Positions 7,865 through 15,068 of a DNA stretch of 64,000 bases are shown here, piece by piece. Position 1 is the stretch's first letter. Every line of letters begins with the position of its first letter. Below the pieces are notes generated by a model. The model was given only the letters and a program-made list of their open reading frames with translations. It was not told the origin of the DNA and searched no databases. The translations under genes were made by a program, and so were the position numbers. Source of the DNA: Longimicrobium sp. (lineage in GTDB: Bacteria > Gemmatimonadota > Gemmatimonadetes > Longimicrobiales > Longimicrobiaceae); NCBI GenBank assembly GCA_036389795.1, contig DASVWD010000139.1, positions 36,883 to 100,882 of the forward strand, in the 5' to 3' direction.

Positions 7865-8733
7865 GCGCGAGCGTAGTGGCGGACACGGCGCGACTGGTCG
7901 AAACGGCCCGCGATCCGGCCGTTCCCCTGCAGGAGCAGCACCTTGCGTTCACGCGGCTCGTCGAGCAGTCGCAGCACCTCGTGTTCGGCCTCGCCCTCAC
8001 GCTGCTCCGCGACGGAGACGATGCCAGGGACGCCGTGCAGGAAGCGTTCGCGACGGCCTGGCTTCGCCTGCGCCAGCTCCGCGACCCATCCGCGTTCCCG
8101 ACCTGGCTGAGGACGATCGTCGCCTCGCAATGCGCACGGCAGCTGCGGCGCCGGGCGCGCCGGCCCGAGGCCGCGGAGCTGCCCCGGTTCGTCGAGGCCG
8201 AGAGCCGCCGGGTCGACTACCAGGCCCTGGTCGCATCCGCCGTCGCCGCGCTCCCGGACGGCGAGCGGCAGGTCACCGTCCTCTTCTACTTCCTAGGGTA
8301 CAGCCAGCCGGAGATCGCCAGGGTACTGCGCCTGAAGCCGGGAACGGTCGCCAAGCGCCTGCATTCTGCCAGGCTGCGGATTCGACATCGGCTGCCGCCG
8401 TCGGTGAGGAGCGAGTTCGTGCGGGCTACCCCTTCGCGCACGTTCGCGGAGAAAGTGCGGCTGGGCATGTACGACGAGTACGTCGGCGAGTACCGCTTCG
8501 ACCGGCGTCCCGACCTCGTCGTCTCGATCGTCAGGGAAGGGGATTCCCTGGTCAGCATTTCCGGCCGGCAGCGCCATGTCCTCGCGTCGCTCGGCGAGGC
8601 GTCGCTCGTGACGGGCCGCTACGACGGCGAAGGCCGCTTCGGGCGCAACCGGCAAGGCGAAGTCACCCATTTCGTATACTACGAGTTCGGTGAGCGCCTG
8701 GGGGTCGCGTGGAAGACGGACCGCGCGAGGTGA
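7861..8733 (+). CDS. ECF sigma factor with C-terminal DUF3471-like domain
   Basis: A 290-residue protein. Region 2 is seen at about residues 25-95 (LVFGLALTLLRDGDDARDAVQEAF, FPTWLRTIVASQ) and region 4 at about 120-175 (LPDGERQVTVLFYFLGYSQPEIA followed by the LKPGTVAKRLHSARLRIR recognition helix). Residues about 205-290 form a beta-rich appendix (YVGEYRFDRRPDLVVSIVREG...GRNRQGEVTHF) like the DUF3471 domain. Such appended domains replace an anti-sigma factor and regulate activity by ligand or intramolecular contact. It is coupled to the doxX-like gene upstream. The target promoters cannot be seen. Confidence 0.85.
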   Translation: MSASVVADTARLVETARDPAVPLQEQHLAFTRLVEQSQHLVFGLALTLLRDGDDARDAVQEAFATAWLRLRQLRDPSAFPTWLRTIVASQCARQLRRRARRPEAAELPRFVEAESRRVDYQALVASAVAALPDGERQVTVLFYFLGYSQPEIARVLRLKPGTVAKRLHSARLRIRHRLPPSVRSEFVRATPSRTFAEKVRLGMYDEYVGEYRFDRRPDLVVSIVREGDSLVSISGRQRHVLASLGEASLVTGRYDGEGRFGRNRQGEVTHFVYYEFGERLGVAWKTDRAR

Positions 8734-8872
8734 CGGCGGCGAATCGGCCATGTATCGGGGGCGGCCGGACCCCCGCGAGTGTCGTCACCCGCTGGAAGGC
8801 ACCTTCACACCCTCGCGTCGGCCGGGAGACGATCTAAGTAAGTGCTCGAAAGTTCTGTCGACTTTCAAGTCC

Positions 8873-8954
8873 TGAGTGCTAAGTGCTAAGTGCTGAACTG
8901 CGCAGATGATACACGATTCAGCAACTCAGCACTCGGCACTCGGCACTCAGCACT
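8873..8954. repeat. Tandem AGTGCT repeats forming a long imperfect stem-loop
   Basis: TGAGTGCTAAGTGCTAAGTGCTGA at the left arm is built of 7-bp AAGTGCT units, and the right arm (8918-8954) carries four CACT-containing units of the reverse complement. The arms can pair over most of their length with a loop of about 20 nt. Immediately upstream is a shorter hairpin (GAAAGT...ACTTTC, 8849-8866). No coding function. Confidence 0.6.
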
Positions 8955-8971
8955 ACCTACTTCGCTGGAGC

Positions 8972-9130
8972 CATGGGGGCGTGGTGGGCGAGTCGGCCAC
9001 CGTGTGCGCGCCTCCCGGCCATCGCCAACGCGGTGGTGGACGCCCTGTCGCACTCGGGCGTGACGCACATCGACGTCCCGATCACCTCCGAGTAGGTGTG
9101 GAAGATCCTGCACGAGAAGGGTGGTTGAGT
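8972..9130 (+). pseudogene. coxL 3'-end remnant, copy 3
   Basis: Readable pieces are VGESATVCAPP, then after a frameshift IANAVVDALSHSGVTHIDVP, then ITSE followed by an in-frame TAG, then VWKILHEKG. It is the C-terminal 50 codons of coxL with at least one frameshift and one stop. It is followed by repeat B, as in copy 1. Confidence 0.8.
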
Positions 9131-9243
9131 AGCGGAAGCGGCGAGACCGGTGGAGCGTCGGCGGAGAGCAGTAGTGTCGGCGTGCCCACCGGGGTGGAGC
9201 GAGGCGGCGAGTCGGATTGCAACGGGGGTCTGCCGCGAAAGGA
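9131..9243 (+). repeat. Direct repeat B, copy 2
   Basis: About 113 bp nearly identical to 6140-6253, with the same landmarks (AGACCGGTGG, GAGCGTCGGCG, TCTGCCGCGAAAGG) and the same position directly after a coxL 3' end. Confidence 0.75.
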
Positions 9244-9281
9244 ACCGGGTATGGGGCTCCCTTCCCCCCTGGTGACCCCCG

Positions 9282-11141
9282 TCAATTTCGCTTCATTGCC
9301 GCCGTGACTTTCCACTGTTGCGCATAAGCGTCCGCTTCGGTCAGCAGTTCTCGATAGGCTACCTCCAGTTCTGCGGCGATGCTGCGGGCATCCAGATCGA
9401 TCAATTCGAATTCGGTGATCAGCGTCCGACTGGTTGTTTGCCGTTGAACGAGGTCCACCATTTCGGTGGCGTTCGTTTTCAGCGCCTTCAGGTGAGTAAC
9501 CATCCGGGATCGGCCTTTTTGGGCGGACACGCGTGCGATTTCCGTATCCAACCGCGGTATCAGGTTCTTCTTGACGACATCTATTGCAGGCTGGAGTTTG
9601 CTTGTGTCCCAGCTTCCTTTCTTCCGTTGCTTCGCTTCCTCCCGGATCGTGGAGAGGGCGTCGTGGGTCTTGCGGTCGTAATCATAAATCAGATCTTCCA
9701 ATGGCCTCTCTCGATACCAGTCCTGTACCTGCTGCACCTCCTGATTGTGTTCCGTGACCCTTTTCCGGAAATCTTGCTGTTGCTTTGAAGTAGTCTTGGG
9801 ATCTACGCCTTTGCGCTTATCCATCGTCTCGCTCACAAGCTCGGCAAAACTCGCGGTTTCGGGATTGAGAGCGGCCAGCGGCTTCGCCTTCGCCTCTTTT
9901 GCGATCTCTTCAGGAATGCCCACATCCCAGCGTATCGTCCTTTCCGATTTCCCCTGACCGGCGAGGAGCCGGGCCATCTTGAAATACTGCTCCGCGTGGC
10001 GGGCTTCATGGTAGATGGATTCCACCAGTTCCGTCGACTGCTGTCTGGTCAGCTGCCCGATGGTCAGAGGCCCGGCTTTTCCGGTATACGCGGTCGTGTT
10101 CACGCGCATCCTCCAGGCGATCGGCCAGAAGTTCGCGATCGTGTCGATGGGCTCCACTCTCAGTTTCACGGCTGGGATGTCCATCGCCCGAAGCTCGTCG
10201 TTACATACGTCCAGAGCATAACGAGCCAGGACTTCGAACGATTTACTTCGATTTGCCCTGTCACTCTGGAATGCCTTCACTTTCGTTGCATAGCCGCCGA
10301 CGTTCTGGCTTGTTGCCAGGCCAAAATCCACCTGCCGTTGAATCGATGTCTCCGAGGTGTGGCGAAGGCGAGCAGGCGAATGGCCGAACAGCCGAATCGA
10401 GGACGGACCCCGTTTTTCATCACGTGGACTAGCGTAAGTCCCATCCGCACCTGTCTGCTGCACCACGTGCGCCAGCTCATGGGCAATCAGCCGGCGACCC
10501 TCGTGTGTTTCCGGAGCGAACCGGCCGGCACCGAAAACCACGTCGGATCCCACGGTGTAGGCATGGGCGTTCAGATCTTGAGCAGATTGCTCTGCGAGAC
10601 CCCCAGAATGCAGCCGCACTCGCGAAAAGTCGTGGCCCAAGCGCTGTTCCATGTCTTGCCGCAATGCCGGCTCCAGCGGCCTGCCGGGACTGGCAAGGGC
10701 CTGGTCTACGCTGGCGGGCGCCGCATCCCTCTGCCCGTTCGGTTGCCCGGAGAAGCGCTGGATACGTGGTGGCGCGCCGCTGACGGCGGTAGCGGCCGGC
10801 GTCGCCATCGCCTGATCGGCAACACGGTCTGCCTCCTGCTCGTATTCGTCTCCCGGCTGGTTGATCTCCAGCTTCGTCTGTATCGCTCCTGCTGCAGGAG
10901 TATGTACGGGGGTCTGGCTATGATCGTGCTCAAAGTGAGGTGATGTCGGACCGCTCGATCCATCGAGCTCTTCAGCATGAGTCCGCGGCGTCCTTTGCAC
11001 CGTCAGAATCCCCGTCGCGAGTTGCAGGAGCAGGTGAGGAGGTGCCGCATGATGGGTTGTGGACGCTGCCGTGCCAGGCCGGGCAAGGCTGGAGGATACT
11101 GGCTTTTGAGCTTGCTTCTGCTTTTGTGCAAAGGCTCGCAT
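9282..11141 (-). CDS. DUF4157 (eCIS core-type) protein with two HExxH motifs
   Basis: A 619-residue protein starting with ATG at 11141, with TAGGAA 7 nt upstream. Residues 1-140 are low-complexity and Pro/Ala/Gln-rich. Residues about 155-232 are the DUF4157 domain (PLEPALRQDMEQRLGHDFSR, then HEGRRLIAHELAHVVQQ) with zinc-protease motif HELAH at 221-225. DUF4157 proteins are associated with extracellular contractile injection systems as cargo or effectors. The unrelated C-terminal half contains a second motif, YHEARH (378-382), then a long helical tail. No contractile-injection genes are in the window, so it is an orphan here. The base composition is lower in GC than its surroundings, suggesting transfer. 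There is no signal peptide. Confidence 0.8.
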   Translation of the reverse strand: MRAFAQKQKQAQKPVSSSLARPGTAASTTHHAAPPHLLLQLATGILTVQRTPRTHAEELDGSSGPTSPHFEHDHSQTPVHTPAAGAIQTKLEINQPGDEYEQEADRVADQAMATPAATAVSGAPPRIQRFSGQPNGQRDAAPASVDQALASPGRPLEPALRQDMEQRLGHDFSRVRLHSGGLAEQSAQDLNAHAYTVGSDVVFGAGRFAPETHEGRRLIAHELAHVVQQTGADGTYASPRDEKRGPSSIRLFGHSPARLRHTSETSIQRQVDFGLATSQNVGGYATKVKAFQSDRANRSKSFEVLARYALDVCNDELRAMDIPAVKLRVEPIDTIANFWPIAWRMRVNTTAYTGKAGPLTIGQLTRQQSTELVESIYHEARHAEQYFKMARLLAGQGKSERTIRWDVGIPEEIAKEAKAKPLAALNPETASFAELVSETMDKRKGVDPKTTSKQQQDFRKRVTEHNQEVQQVQDWYRERPLEDLIYDYDRKTHDALSTIREEAKQRKKGSWDTSKLQPAIDVVKKNLIPRLDTEIARVSAQKGRSRMVTHLKALKTNATEMVDLVQRQTTSRTLITEFELIDLDARSIAAELEVAYRELLTEADAYAQQWKVTAAMKRN

Positions 11142-11283
11142 GTCTGATTCCTATTTTGCCGCGGATCTGCCGCCCAACACGTAGCAGGTTGCGCCTCGCA
11201 GCGCGTGCGCAGATGCTCACCTTCCCACGCGCAGCCCGTCACCCGCTCGGATACACGAATGCAACCTACACCTCGTCCACCTG

Positions 11284-11349
11284 ACTTCTCCGATGATACG
11301 GCGCTACACCGCGCCAAACAACACAAACATCAGACCCAGGCTGCTGGAT
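11284..11349 (+). repeat. Dispersed repeat A, copy 2
   Basis: Core GGCGCTACACCGCGCCAAAC with ACATCAGACCCAGGCTGCTGG, similar to 6610-6675 but more diverged. It is followed by a btpA fragment, as is copy 3 by intact btpA. Confidence 0.55.
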
Positions 11350-11356
11350 TGTGTCC

Positions 11357-11452
11357 CGAGGCGCGGGCCGTTGCGGAGTGCGCCATCCACCGCGAGGCAA
11401 GGCGTGGCGCTGGAGAACGTGCACGACGTGCCCTGCCCCGCGCGGCCGCCGG
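11357..11452 (+). pseudogene. btpA fragment
   Basis: About 95 bp nearly matching 13631-13733 inside the intact btpA gene: ARAVAECAIHREA, then after loss of a few bases GVALENVHDVPC. It is joined directly to coxL remnant copy 4. The order repeat A - btpA at this site mirrors the intact locus at 13.3-14.3 kb. Confidence 0.75.
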
Positions 11453-11570
11453 CACCCTGTCCGCCATCGTGAATGCGGTGGTGGATGCCGTGTCGCACCT
11501 GGACGTGATGCACATCGACATCCAGGAATCACGCCCGGGAAGGTCTGGGAAGATCTCCGCCCTGAGCCTG
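11453..11570 (+). pseudogene. coxL 3'-end remnant, copy 4
   Basis: Readable as LSAIVNAVVDAVSHLDVMHIDI, then a broken ITPGKVWEDL in another frame. It is the most diverged of the four coxL endings and is fused head to tail with the btpA fragment. Confidence 0.75.
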
Positions 11571-11597
11571 CGCCGGCCTGCGTCGCCCGCAGCCGGG

Positions 11598-12047
11598 TCA
11601 CGCCAGCGCGCCGCCGGCATCCGGGCCGGCGGGCACTTCGCTGATGTGCCCGCCGACCACCTTCCAGGAGCCGCCGTCTTCACGCGCCCACACCCGCGTG
11701 TACCGGTACGTACCGCGCAGCAGCGTGCCGGCGACTTCCACGGCCAGCCGCGCACGGAGCGCGGCAACGGCCACGTCGGCACCGATGCGGCGCACGCGCA
11801 ATTCCTCGGGCACGTGCTCCCGGAAGCGGACCACTCCGGATCCGTGCGCAGCCAGGTCGCCGGCCTTCGTCGCGAGCTGGCCGTCGGGGCCGGTGAAGAG
11901 GAGCTCTTCGGCGATGAGAGGATCGAGCGCGGCCAGGTCGGCGGCCAGCTGGGCCGCGCGGATCCGGGCCTCGCACGCGACGATCTCGGGTGCGTCTTCG
12001 CCGACGAGAACGGCCCGCATCACGGCGACGCCGTCGAGATCCGTCAT
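11598..12047 (-). CDS. NTF2-like (DUF4440/SnoaL-type) protein
   Basis: A 149-residue protein; a start at 12020 (MRAVLVGEDAPEIVACE) is equally possible because neither ATG has a clear SD. Features are an N-terminal helix (ARIRAAQLAADLAALDPLIAEELLF), the strand-turn TGPDGQLATKAGDLAAH, and the terminal sheet with YRYTRVWAREDGGSWKVVGGHIS. This is the compact cone fold of the DUF4440 family, which includes small-molecule-binding or isomerase-like proteins. Substrate unknown. It is the first of three minus-strand genes (NTF2, VOC, lipoprotein) that are spaced too widely to be an obvious operon. Confidence 0.8.
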   Translation of the reverse strand: MTDLDGVAVMRAVLVGEDAPEIVACEARIRAAQLAADLAALDPLIAEELLFTGPDGQLATKAGDLAAHGSGVVRFREHVPEELRVRRIGADVAVAALRARLAVEVAGTLLRGTYRYTRVWAREDGGSWKVVGGHISEVPAGPDAGGALA

Positions 12048-12138
12048 GTCGGGGGCGAAAGGTGCGGGGACGATCCTGTCGAGTCAGGCAACCGGCCTGA
12101 CGCCCGCCGCGACGCGCGAGGAGCCGCAATCGAGGCCC

Positions 12139-12543
12139 TCATGTGGATGCAGGTTGATGGAGGAGCATCCAGGACGTCCCGAACCTGTCGCGGAGCATGG
12201 CGAAGCGGTTGGCGAAGGGCGTCTTCTCCATCTTCATGAAGATCTCGCCCCCGTCCGCGAGCAGGGCGTACGTGCGCTCGGCGTCCGCTTCACCGTCGAA
12301 AGTGAGGGTGAGATAGGCGCTGCGCATGGGCTCGGCTTGGGGAACGTCCGCACCCATGAGCACCGTCGAGCCGATCTCGATCCGGGCGTGAAGGACCCTG
12401 TCCTTCCAGTCGGCCGGCAGCGAGGGATTGGGCTGCTCCCCATGCCGGGCGATCCCGGTGATCCTGCCGCCGAGGTGCCGCTCGTAGAAGCGAAACGCCT
12501 GCTCGCAGTTGCCGCGATAGTTCAAATAGACGTCCAGTCGCAT
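12139..12543 (-). CDS. VOC-superfamily (PhnB-like glyoxalase fold) protein
   Basis: A 134-residue protein. It has the PhnB-like layout of the vicinal-oxygen-chelate fold: MRLDVYLNYRGNCEQAFRFY at the N-terminus, HLGGRITGI, a middle strand ARIEIGSTVLMGADVP, and a C-terminal FGTSWMLLHQ. The full fold is present at the usual family length of about 135-150 residues. PhnB-like proteins have no agreed activity; a lyase, methyltransferase-like or resistance role would be guesswork. Start ATG at 12543. Confidence 0.85.
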   Translation of the reverse strand: MRLDVYLNYRGNCEQAFRFYERHLGGRITGIARHGEQPNPSLPADWKDRVLHARIEIGSTVLMGADVPQAEPMRSAYLTLTFDGEADAERTYALLADGGEIFMKMEKTPFANRFAMLRDRFGTSWMLLHQPAST

Positions 12544-12654
12544 CGCGTCACTCCGTCCACCCCGTGGGTCGCCGCCACGGTCGCAGGGTCCGCCCGGATG
12601 GATCGGGCGCCGTGTTGCCGCCCGACCAAACAGCGGGCGGGATTCCCGATCCGG

Positions 12655-13233
12655 TCAACGCGACAGCGTCTCCCAATCGTACGCCATGGCCTCGACCCGG
12701 CCAGGGCTCGAGGCGAGCCGCCGCTCGACCACTTCGAGCCGGCGGTCCCGGTCGTTCCACCGGTAGGTGACGCGGCACTGGTCCGGTCCGGCGCCGTCCG
12801 GACAGTAGCCGCCGTGCTGCATCGTGACCAGACCCTCATCCACCGGGGTGAAGCCGTGCATCTGCTGCTCCAGGAGCAGCCGCACGGGACCGCCGCTCCC
12901 GATCCAGAACTGCACCAGGACGCCTCCGGTGCCGCTGAACCGGGTCGGCCCGAGACCGCAGCGGACGCGTCCGAAGGTGACGGCCACCTCGGCCAATCCT
13001 CCGCCGGTGATTTCGATGGGGATGAACGCATCGTCGGGGACGGAGATCGTGCCGCACTCCGCACCGTAGCTCGTCCTGGCATCCTGCCGGACGACCGCCT
13101 TGAGCCGAGCCATGTGCGCCCCGGGATCGTCGCTCTCGCGTCCGACGAGGACGGTGGGCCGATCCGGATCGCTCGTCGATCCCACCGTACATCCGGCGAG
13201 GAGGAGCGCGGCAACGGCTGAGCGGAAGCGCAT
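12655..13233 (-). CDS. Lipoprotein of unknown function
   Basis: A 192-residue protein. The start at 13233 is chosen because it opens a proper signal, MRFRSAVAALLLAGC, with lipobox LAGC (Cys15); the upstream open frame is repeat DNA. The mature protein has four further Cys (in AECGT, RVRCG, GGYCPDG and DQCRV) that could form two disulfides, and is mostly beta (VVRQDARTSYGAECGTISVP, PVRLLLEQQMHGFTP, VTYRWNDRDRRLEVVERR). No family is recognised. It is predicted to be anchored in the envelope. Confidence 0.75.
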   Translation of the reverse strand: MRFRSAVAALLLAGCTVGSTSDPDRPTVLVGRESDDPGAHMARLKAVVRQDARTSYGAECGTISVPDDAFIPIEITGGGLAEVAVTFGRVRCGLGPTRFSGTGGVLVQFWIGSGGPVRLLLEQQMHGFTPVDEGLVTMQHGGYCPDGAGPDQCRVTYRWNDRDRRLEVVERRLASSPGRVEAMAYDWETLSR

Positions 13234-13327
13234 GGCTGTTCGTGCGTCGCGTCCTGACGGAACCAGGCCCGGTGGCGCGGGTCCGGGCGCCGGAGTCACG
13301 AGGGAGCGAAAGCCCTTGCGTTCCTTG

Positions 13328-13395
13328 CGCCACCTGCCCCTTCGCGGGATACTACGCCGCCGCACCGCACCCATCAAGACGAATGCCGGCTGCCC
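13328..13395 (+). repeat. Dispersed repeat A, copy 3 (upstream of btpA)
   Basis: CACCTGCCCCTTCGCGGGAT, then CCGCACCGCACCCATCAAGA and CGAATGCC, matching copy 1 at 6610-6675. It lies about 150 bp before the btpA start and may carry its promoter; none is convincing by eye. Confidence 0.55.
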
Positions 13396-13543
13396 ATGTC
13401 GAGCGCCACGGGCGGCTTTCCGCCATCCTCTCCCCCGGGTCGCTTCGCACTGTAGATTGTGCCGCGGCCAGTTTCCGTCCCTCGAGCGACAGCTCGCCAG
13501 GACGCGGGCATTCTCCGCCGCCACCCTCTTCCGCAACCGTCCC

Positions 13544-14335
13544 TTGTTCGCTTCACCGAAGCCGGTCATCGCGATGGTCCACGTCGGCGCGCTCCCCGGA
13601 ACGCCGGCGAGCCGGGAGACGCTCGGCGAGCTCGAGGCGCGGGCGGTGGCGGAGTGCGCCGTCTACCGCGAGGCGGGGGTGCACGGCGTGGCGCTGGAGA
13701 ACATGCACGACGTGCCCTACCTGCGCGGCGGCGTGGGCCCGGAGATCACGGCGGCGATGACGGTGCTGGCGCGGGCGGTGAAGGAGGCGAGCGGGCTCCC
13801 GTGCGGGATCCAGATCCTGGCCGGCGCGAACCGCGAGGCCCTGGCCGTGGCGCACGCCGCGGGGCTCGACTTCGTGCGGGTGGAGGGGTTCGCGTACGCG
13901 CACGTCGCCGACGAGGGAATCATCGAGTCGTCGGCGGCACCGCTGCTGCGCTTCCGCCGGCACATCGGGGCCGAGCGGGTGCAGGTGTGGGCGGACGTGA
14001 AGAAGAAGCACGCCTCGCACGCGCTCACCGCCGACGTGGGCATCGGCGAGACCGCCGGGGCGGCGGAGTTCATGCGCGCCGACGCCGTGATCGTCACCGG
14101 CTCGGCGACGGGCGAGCGCCCGAGCCTGCGGGACATCGACGAGGTGCGCGCGCGCTGCCGGCTGCCGCTCTACCTCGGCTCCGGGATCACGCCGGAGAAC
14201 CTCCGGGAGTACTACGCCGGCGCGGACGGGTTCATCGTCGGCTCGGCGTTCAAGGTGGACGGCCGGTGGCACGGGGCCGTGGACCCGCGCCGCGTGGAGC
14301 GGTTCATGGCGGCGCACGCACAGTGCGGGGGATGA
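13544..14335 (+). CDS. btpA: BtpA family TIM-barrel protein
   Basis: A 263-residue protein. TTG at 13544 is chosen because it includes LFASPKPVIAMVHVGALPGTP, the conserved N-terminal segment of the family; the next ATG at 13574 would remove it. Further signatures are VHGVALENMHDVPYL, VKEASGLPCGIQILAG, DFVRVEGFAYAHVADEG, DVKKKHASHALTADVGIGE, AVIVTGSATGE and FIVGSAFKVDG. BtpA was first described in photosystem I biogenesis, but most bacterial members have no proven role and are likely aldolase-type barrel enzymes. It overlaps the following membrane-protein gene by 4 bp. Confidence 0.9.
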   Translation: MFASPKPVIAMVHVGALPGTPASRETLGELEARAVAECAVYREAGVHGVALENMHDVPYLRGGVGPEITAAMTVLARAVKEASGLPCGIQILAGANREALAVAHAAGLDFVRVEGFAYAHVADEGIIESSAAPLLRFRRHIGAERVQVWADVKKKHASHALTADVGIGETAGAAEFMRADAVIVTGSATGERPSLRDIDEVRARCRLPLYLGSGITPENLREYYAGADGFIVGSAFKVDGRWHGAVDPRRVERFMAAHAQCGG

Positions 14336-14931
14336 TGGACGCGTTCTCCTACCTGGTCACCTTCATCGCCCTGATCCCCGCGCTCGCGCTCACGCGCGTG
14401 CTGGGCGGCCTGGCGGACCTGGTGCAGCACCACCTGCGCCCCGGCTCGGGCCGCGTGCGCTGGTCCGGGCTGTTCGTGTTCTGGGCGCTCAGCCTGGTGC
14501 TGTTCAACGCCTACGAGTGGTGGCTGCTCTACGGGTGGCGCCACCAGGCGCCGTTCGGCTTCTGGCTCTTCGCGTTCCTGCTGGTGAAGCCGTCGCTGCT
14601 GCTCTTCATGGCGCGCCTGTTCATGCCCGACGTGGAGCCGGGGACGAACATCGACCTCGACACGCACTACTTCGGCGTGGTCCGCTGGGTGGTCCCGCTG
14701 ATGGCGCTCTACATCCTCCTGGACATCCCCGACACGCTCCTGCACAGGCGCGAGCACTTCGCCCGCCTGGGCGGGGTCCGCTACGCCGGGCTCCTGGTCG
14801 GCTGGATCGCAGTGATCTACGTGCCGCTGCTCTTCACGCGGCGCCGCCGGGTGCACTGGCTCCTGCTCGGGCTCGGCTTCGGGGTCGCCCTGCTCGTCCA
14901 GACCATCTTCAACACGGCGGTCATCTCCTGA
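14332..14931 (+). CDS. Polytopic membrane protein of unknown function
   Basis: A 199-residue protein, ATG at 14332 overlapping the btpA stop (a second ATG at 14335 is possible). About six hydrophobic helices are visible: YLVTFIALIPALALTRVL, LFVFWALSLVLFNAYEWWLL, FWLFAFLLVKPSLLLFMARLF, VVPLMALYILLDIPDTLL, YAGLLVGWIAVIYVPLLF and WLLLGLGFGVALLVQTIF. No domain is recognised. Coupling to btpA suggests a joint function at the membrane. This is inference. Confidence 0.8.
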   Translation: MMDAFSYLVTFIALIPALALTRVLGGLADLVQHHLRPGSGRVRWSGLFVFWALSLVLFNAYEWWLLYGWRHQAPFGFWLFAFLLVKPSLLLFMARLFMPDVEPGTNIDLDTHYFGVVRWVVPLMALYILLDIPDTLLHRREHFARLGGVRYAGLLVGWIAVIYVPLLFTRRRRVHWLLLGLGFGVALLVQTIFNTAVIS

Positions 14932-15068
14932 GCCCGCGACGGCCGCCTTCGATCAGCGGTGGAGAGTCGAGCATTCTGAAGGACCGGGACGCGGCCTGAG
15001 CTCGTAGCGCGCTGCCGGACCGGGCGGGCTTTGCCGCCGCCGGGAGTTCCCCGATCAACCCGCCCGCG

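Noticed and set aside
8873..8954. A CRISPR array
   Set aside because: The repeats are only 6-7 bp, in two opposed orientations and without spacers; no cas genes are in the window.
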